Shown here in pieces: positions 51,503 to 64,000 of a DNA stretch of 64,000 bases. The notes beneath the pieces were generated by a model. The model was not told the origin of the DNA and ran no database searches. It was given only the letters and a program-made list of their open reading frames with translations. Position 1 is the stretch's first letter, and each line of letters opens with the position of its first letter. A program made the translations under genes and the position numbers. Origin of the DNA: Gadus chalcogrammus (Eukaryota; Chordata; Actinopteri; Gadiformes; Gadidae); the NCBI RefSeq assembly GCF_026213295.1, contig NC_079420.1, forward strand, positions 17,844,312 through 17,908,311, read 5' to 3'.

Positions 51503-52687
51503 ATGGGTCGCTGGATGCTGTTATTGGCTTTCCTGTTGCTCCTCCAAGGCACTGCGGTGGTGGTGCTGCTCGGCTGGTACTCCGAGGGCAGCCTCTGCCG
51601 GCGGCCCCCGCCAGCCCAGGGCAAGGTCCACGTGCTGCTGGTCTCGTCCTGGCGCTCAGGCTCCTCCTTCCTGGGACAAGTCTTCAGCCAGCATCCGTCC
51701 GTCTTCTATCTGATGGAGCCCGCCTGGCACGTCTGGTCCCAGCTGTCAAACTATGGCAGACGCAAGCTGAAGATGGCGGTGAGGGACCTGGTCCGCAGCG
51801 TGTTCCAGTGCGACCTGTCGGCGGTGGAGGCCTACCTGCCCGAGCAGCACAACGTGTCCTCGCTGTTCATGTGGAGCCAGAGCCGGGCTCTCTGCTCCCC
51901 GCCCGCGTGTGCGCTGGGCGCCCGCGACCGCCTCAGCGACCCCAATGAATGCCAGAAAAGGTGTGACGCCAGGGGGCTGCGGGGCGCCGAGGCGGCCTGT
52001 CGCAGCTACAGCCACGTGGTGCTCAAGGAGGTGCGCTTCTTCGAGCTGGAGTCCCTGTACCCGCTCCTGCGAGACCCCAGCCTGGACCTGCGGATCGTCC
52101 ACCTGGTGCGGGACCCGCGGGCCGTGATGTCCTCCAGGGAGAAGAAGGCCGCCGCCTTCTACACGGACAGCGGCATCGTGCTGGACCACGCCAAAGTCCC
52201 CGACCAGCAGCTGCAGCTGGAGGTCATGCAAGAGGTGTGCCGCAGCCACGTGCGCATCCACGAGCAAGCCACCCAGAAGCCCCCGGACTTCCTGCGGGGC
52301 CGCTACAAGATGGTGCGTTATGAGGACATAGTGCGGAACACCCTGGTCGAGGTCAACGACCTGTACAAGTTTGTGGGACTGGAGATGACCACGCGGGTCG
52401 GAGAATGGATCTACAAAGTCACCCATGGGAAAGACTCCAAAGGGGGCATCTTCGAGATCATCTCACAGAACGCCACATACCTCTCCCAGGCATGGCGCGC
52501 CACACTGGACCACAGCAAGGTCGTACGTATCCAGGAGTTGTGCAAAGGTGCCATGTCGTTGCTAGGGTACAGGATAGTTAATAGTGTACAAGAGCAGAAA
52601 GGTGTCAGTGTGGACCCTGTTAGCCCGAAGGGAGGGTACGAGTTTAGCTGGCTCCCTGCCAAAACAGAGACTGACAAAGGTAAATGA
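51503..52687 (+). CDS. chst6: Carbohydrate (GlcNAc) 6-O-sulfotransferase, CHST5/CHST6 group
   Basis: A single 394-codon coding exon, as usual for this family (human CHST6 is 395 aa). It is a type II Golgi protein: short cytoplasmic MGRW, then a membrane helix at residues 5-25. The PAPS 5'-phosphosulfate loop is SSWRSGSSF (48-56), followed by FYLMEPAWHVW. The 3'-phosphate loop is VRDPRAVMSS (about 202-211). SYSHVVLKEVRFFELESLYP and CRSHVRIHE are also family blocks. Sequons NVS and NAT are present. It transfers sulfate from PAPS to C6 of GlcNAc, for example on keratan sulfate. Location next to tmem231 matches human CHST5/CHST6, so the group is firm, but which of the two (a mammalian duplication) is not meaningful here. 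Confidence 0.9.
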   Translation: MGRWMLLLAFLLLLQGTAVVVLLGWYSEGSLCRRPPPAQGKVHVLLVSSWRSGSSFLGQVFSQHPSVFYLMEPAWHVWSQLSNYGRRKLKMAVRDLVRSVFQCDLSAVEAYLPEQHNVSSLFMWSQSRALCSPPACALGARDRLSDPNECQKRCDARGLRGAEAACRSYSHVVLKEVRFFELESLYPLLRDPSLDLRIVHLVRDPRAVMSSREKKAAAFYTDSGIVLDHAKVPDQQLQLEVMQEVCRSHVRIHEQATQKPPDFLRGRYKMVRYEDIVRNTLVEVNDLYKFVGLEMTTRVGEWIYKVTHGKDSKGGIFEIISQNATYLSQAWRATLDHSKVVRIQELCKGAMSLLGYRIVNSVQEQKGVSVDPVSPKGGYEFSWLPAKTETDKGK

Positions 52688-52989
52688 AAAGATTGGAGAC
52701 CCACTGGTCTGTAGAGAGTACACACCTTTTAGGTCCTGACTATTAGAAAATCCTTTGGTAAAGACGACTTGAATGACAAGAACACAAGGGTTGATGCAAT
52801 GTTTTGTGTTGAATTAACTATGAACTGTCAATGAGTGGGGCCAGTTCATATAGGTACGCTATGCTAGTATTCCTTAGTGTTTATGTTGAGCAATAACTAT
52901 ATCAACGTTTGGGGCTCATGCTAAAACATTCCAGAGGTTTGCACAACACAGACATCTGAATTAAAAAAGATGCTCCACCTAGTCCTAAC

Positions 52990-53158
52990 AGGACTAGGTG
53001 GAGAGATTATATCTCAACACTGGCCTGGGAACACCTCAGGATCCCCCCGTCAGAGCTGGTCAATGTGGCCCGGGAAAGGGAAGTCTGGGGCCCCCTGCTT
53101 GAGCTGCTCCCCCCACGACCCGACCCCGGATAAGCGGACGAAGATGAGATGATGAGAT
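52990..53158 (+). mobile_element. LINE 3' fragment, RTE/Rex3-like
   Basis: Nearly identical to 57072-57236: the end of a reverse-transcriptase ORF, then CCGGATAAGCGGA and a GATG-type tail. The copy is 5' truncated, and its left edge is folded back on itself (see findings). Confidence 0.75.
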
Positions 53159-53783
53159 GCTCCTAATTTTGAATATGTACATATTATGTAGAATCGACTT
53201 AATACGTTTTTAATCAAAGCTCTCTCGCTTATTATCTTTTACAAGATCTTGAACAGAGATTATAATATTTATTTGAAAGAAAATGTAAGAGAAAACCTAT
53301 GATTTATTTCAATCTTACAATGGAATAGTTACTTTATTGTTCATAATGCTTTTGCTAGATGGAAAGGGGGATCTCAAATGCAAATGCTTCCAAAGATCAT
53401 CTCACGTGATATGTATTGGGCTAAACCAAATAAGTTGGGCTCCATTGGGCTTTTATTTAGCCTTTTGTATTTGTCAAATAAATTCAAGCTCTGGGAGGTT
53501 TCATGTATTGCTGAATATGTTTATCCATCATTCAGTCTTTGGTCTTAGACATTTTGGACAATGGTTAAATTTCTTTGAATATGAAACGCATGGTTACTTT
53601 CAAATTGAACAGGGACATTTTAACTTCAATATTACCTTGGAATTCAACACAAATGTTGTTGCCAAAGTTGCCAATTCTTCACTGTACAGTCTAACTTTGT
53701 GGCCTTGATATTAAAATAAATATTTTTTCTGGGGATAATGTTGCGTGTCAAACTTCTGTGACAGGATGGTTTGGTTGTAATGA

Positions 53784-53905
53784 AATATCCTATCCTAGTT
53801 AACAGTAACACGAGTATCCTAGTGTTATCCTAGACAAGGATACTAGTGTATCCTTGTCAACAAGGATACAATCCTTGTTGACAAGGATATCGCTTGTTGG
53901 ATACT
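53784..53905. repeat. Cluster of short palindromes (TATCCT/AGGATA)
   Basis: Repeated TATCCTAG and ACAAGGATA motifs. ATCCTTGTCAACAAGGAT (53850-53867) and its exact complement ATCCTTGTTGACAAGGAT (53871-53888) sit 3 bp apart. Confidence 0.8.
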
Positions 53906-54097
53906 TGCTGGGTACACACTATTGTGTGTTCCCATAACTACAACTACAAACAATCGGGTAAGGCTAGAATATAGATCACATTGTTTACATGTGAGAGACA
54001 GGAGAATAGGCTGAACATTTTGATGTAACATGTCTATGGTATAAAAACAGTAGGAGGAGCAGCAGTTTACAAATTGTGACCAGTGGGCGGCGGAGCA

Positions 54098-54682
54098 GTG
54101 CTCCTCCTCTCTGTCTCTCCTCTGTCTCTCCTCTGTTCCTCCTCTCTGTCTCTTCTGTCTCTCCTCTGTTCCTCCCCTCTGTCTCTTCTCTCTGTTCCTC
54201 CTCTCTGTTCCTCCTCTCTGTCTCTCCTCTCTGTTCCTCCTCTCTGTCTCTTCTCTCTGTTCCTCCTCTCTGTCTCTTCTCTCTGTTCCTCCTCTCTGTC
54301 TCTCCTCTCTGTTCCTCCTCTCTGTCTCTTCTCTCTGTTCCTCCTCTCTGTCTTTTCTCTCTGTTCCTCCTCTCTGTCTCTTCTCTCTGTTCCTCCTCTC
54401 TGTCTCTCCTCTCTGTCTCTTCTCTCTGTTCCTCCTTTCTGTCTTTTCTCTCTTTTCCTCCTCTCTGTCTCTCCTCTGTTCCTCCTCTCTGTCTCTTCTC
54501 TCTGTTCCTCCCCTCTGTCTCTTCTCTCTGTTCCTCCTCTCTGTCTCTTCTCTCTGTTCCTCCTCTCTGTCTCTTCTCTCTGTTCCTCCCCTCTGTCTCT
54601 TCTCTCTGTTCCTCCCCTCTGTCTCTTCTCTCTGTTCCTCCTCTCTGTCTCTCCTCTGTTTCTCCTCTCTGTCTCTCCTCTG
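54098..54682. repeat. CT-rich minisatellite
   Basis: About 580 bp of alternating CTCTCTGTTCCTC and CTCTGTCTCTTCT units. Long open frames in several phases (SLCSSSLSLLSVPPLC; minus REETERRNREKRQRGG) are by-products. Confidence 0.95.
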
Positions 54683-55766
54683 AGGGGGGGTTAGACCAAG
54701 GCCCTGGCCCCCATGTGGCTACACCCCTGTATGAGACCAACCAATTCTGACCGTTTTCTTGAAAGCGCCATCACCAGTTTTACCTTTCTTCACACACTGC
54801 AGACTCCGTTGAGACGACAGCACTTATTCAAAGAGACACTTCCGGCTTCTCCCCATCACTGCTCCAGCGTGAAGTTCATTCTCACCTTAGCCCCTAGACG
54901 TTTCCATCATCTTACACAGCGGCGTAAATATCGACGGTGCAACCGGTGCACTGCACCGGAGCCCAGACGGCGTCAGGGGCCCATGGAGGAAGAAAAAGAA
55001 AAATGTGTCGGGGGCGCCCTCTGGTGGCGCCTTTAATTAAATAATTAAATTATACGAAACCCTCACTGTAGTAAGCAGGACAACGCGACAGTTGCGCTAT
55101 TAATCTCCTAATTGCAGACAACTCCGGAAAAGTGATTTTACAAAATGTATGTTTTCTTGCACATTTATATTTTAGACTGTTAATATCATTCTGACCCTGT
55201 TTCAAACTTGAAATGGCCACTGATGTAGGCCTATTTGTAGGCTACATTAATTAATGAGTGAACTAACACGTGTGAAGCCTGATTATCATCAATATTTCAT
55301 AATAATTAATTATGATTAAAAGTGTGATCAATAAGAACATTCAATTTTTTTTTAATGGCCGGGGATTGCCGGGATTAGCTAATATTGGTGCGTTAATTCC
55401 AAACCATATCTTGTCACCGTGATCATTATGACGAAGTGACTGAATCGATTTTCAACAAGTTTGCCTCCCCCATCTCGTTCTGTAATGCGTAGGTCTACCA
55501 GAGGGTGGATTGCGCCAGCGTGGAAGGAGATTGAACTACCCCCCGCCTCCTTCCCAACTCATCTGACGCTGATTGGCACCGCTGCAGCAAACTCACCTTC
55601 TCGTCGTTGTGATAGCATAACCGGCGGGCAGCTGCGGTGCTTGCCCCTCGACACCGCCTCGATAACTGCCGAGCGCTAGATACATCTGCATGGGCCGGGG
55701 TGATTGAGCCTATATGGCTGCGAAGTAACCTTACGCGTGAGGAATGGGTTAATCAGTGTCGCAGCC

Positions 55767-63189
<7,423 letters not shown>

Positions 63190-64000
63190 GTGAGGCGAGG
63201 GCATGGAGAGACAATAAAGCAGTCCAAATCTGAGGGATTTGTGGCAGATACTGAGAGGCACTGCCCTCTTAGAGAGTACACAGCCAACATTCAGTACCAT
63301 CCTTCCAATATTTCCAATCCGTGATGCAGCATCATTCATTTTCTCTCCCAGCCGACAAGTTATGTATGATAATATATTTTTGGGCTTGTTTGTATTATCA
63401 ACTCTGTGTTTTCTTTTCGAGCAATGGAGGAAATGAACAATCATGCAGCAGACTTTGATTGATAGTCAACTGCCAAATATAGTATGGATACGGATCAATA
63501 TCTAAAAACTTTTATCTACATCACATTATTGACGCACTTTTTTTAATGTTTCAATCAAGCGTATACAAAGGAACAGTGTCTTTTTACATTTTCAAACACG
63601 CTGCTGTGTTTTAAGAAAACCTCCATGTATATCCTCACACTTTATGTAATTCACATTCAACAGATTAATTAATTCAACATCTATGTCATGAATAGGACAC
63701 TAGGGGTCACAATGCCTCATAACAACTTCTCATGCAATGTAACTAAGCTTAGCAGACGGAAAGCTACTCATTGACTGACTAACTAAATCACTATTGTTGT
63801 GCGAGAAAGACTAGTATGGAAGGCAAAAGGTGGTCTACACAAGCTACTAGGTTGACCTACTCTTGTTTCCCTCTTGCTTTCTCCCTTCCTTTTGATTATC
63901 ACCTGTATCCTTCAATTCTTTGACTTCCTCTTCTCTCCCCTCTGACCCTGCCTGCCCGTGTACACATCCGCTTTGTTCTACTCTGCTCACCTCACTCCCC

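Larger units (their letters stand above)
52688..55766. other. chst-spire2 intergenic region
   Basis: Holds the sulfotransferase 3' UTR, a LINE 3' fragment, a cluster of short palindromes (53784-53905) and a CT-rich minisatellite. There is also a GC-rich block (55450-55766) that is probably the spire2 promoter/5' UTR. No other gene supported. Confidence 0.45.

Noticed and set aside
51746..52426. 226-codon frame opposite the sulfotransferase
   Set aside because: Antisense shadow of a GC-rich real coding exon.
54083..54750. Ser/Leu/Cys-rich and Arg/Glu-rich frames over 200 codons on both strands
   Set aside because: CT-rich minisatellite open in several frames.
55704..55766. Upstream in-frame ATG for spire2
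   Set aside because: The start at 55767 (MARSTN) resembles known SPIRE2 starts; the extension resembles nothing.

Overview
The window is nuclear DNA of a ray-finned fish. Vertebrate genes are split into GT-AG introns, there are fish-type hAT, Harbinger-like and LINE remnants, and there are at least twelve (GT)n/(CA)n arrays of 100-145 bp. That dinucleotide density recalls gadiform (cod-like) genomes, but this is inference. No prokaryotic features, tRNA, rRNA or CRISPR array were seen.

Six host genes were rebuilt exon by exon with consistent splice phases. They are wwp2 (+, 3' half only: HECT domain and stop, 246-3307), adat1 (+, complete, 9 exons, 512 aa, 5546-10057), gabarapl2 (-, complete, 4 exons, 117 aa, 17902-13698), tmem231 (+, complete, 7 exons, 309 aa, 18449-37734), a GlcNAc-6-O-sulfotransferase of the CHST5/6 group (+, one coding exon, 394 aa, 51503-52687), and spire2 (+, first 8 exons, 55767-63189, running off the right edge). 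The block adat1 / gabarapl2 / tmem231 / chst matches the human 16q23.1 cluster. wwp2 and spire2 map elsewhere on human 16q.

The rest is mostly mobile DNA. At 11.8-13.0 kb there is an LTR-type element whose interior holds a 33-bp minisatellite. The 15-kb intron 4 of tmem231 is a stack of nested hAT elements with matching 8-bp target duplications, a solo-LTR-like insertion and transposase fragments. The next-to-last intron splice of tmem231 looks like a minor-class AT-AC (U12) intron, and that intron carries a 926-bp foldback element.

The most striking structure is an 11-kb two-gene DNA transposon at 38440-49425. It has inverted CCCAG ends and an AGG duplication. It carries a transposase gene broken by an 8-bp tandem duplication, followed by a multi-exon DUF4806 gene. 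Inside the second gene a 707-bp unit is tandemly repeated 3.3 times, and all the duplicated mini-exons are phase 1-1, so the reading frame survives. Several host introns have splice sites lying directly in or against (GT)n arrays.
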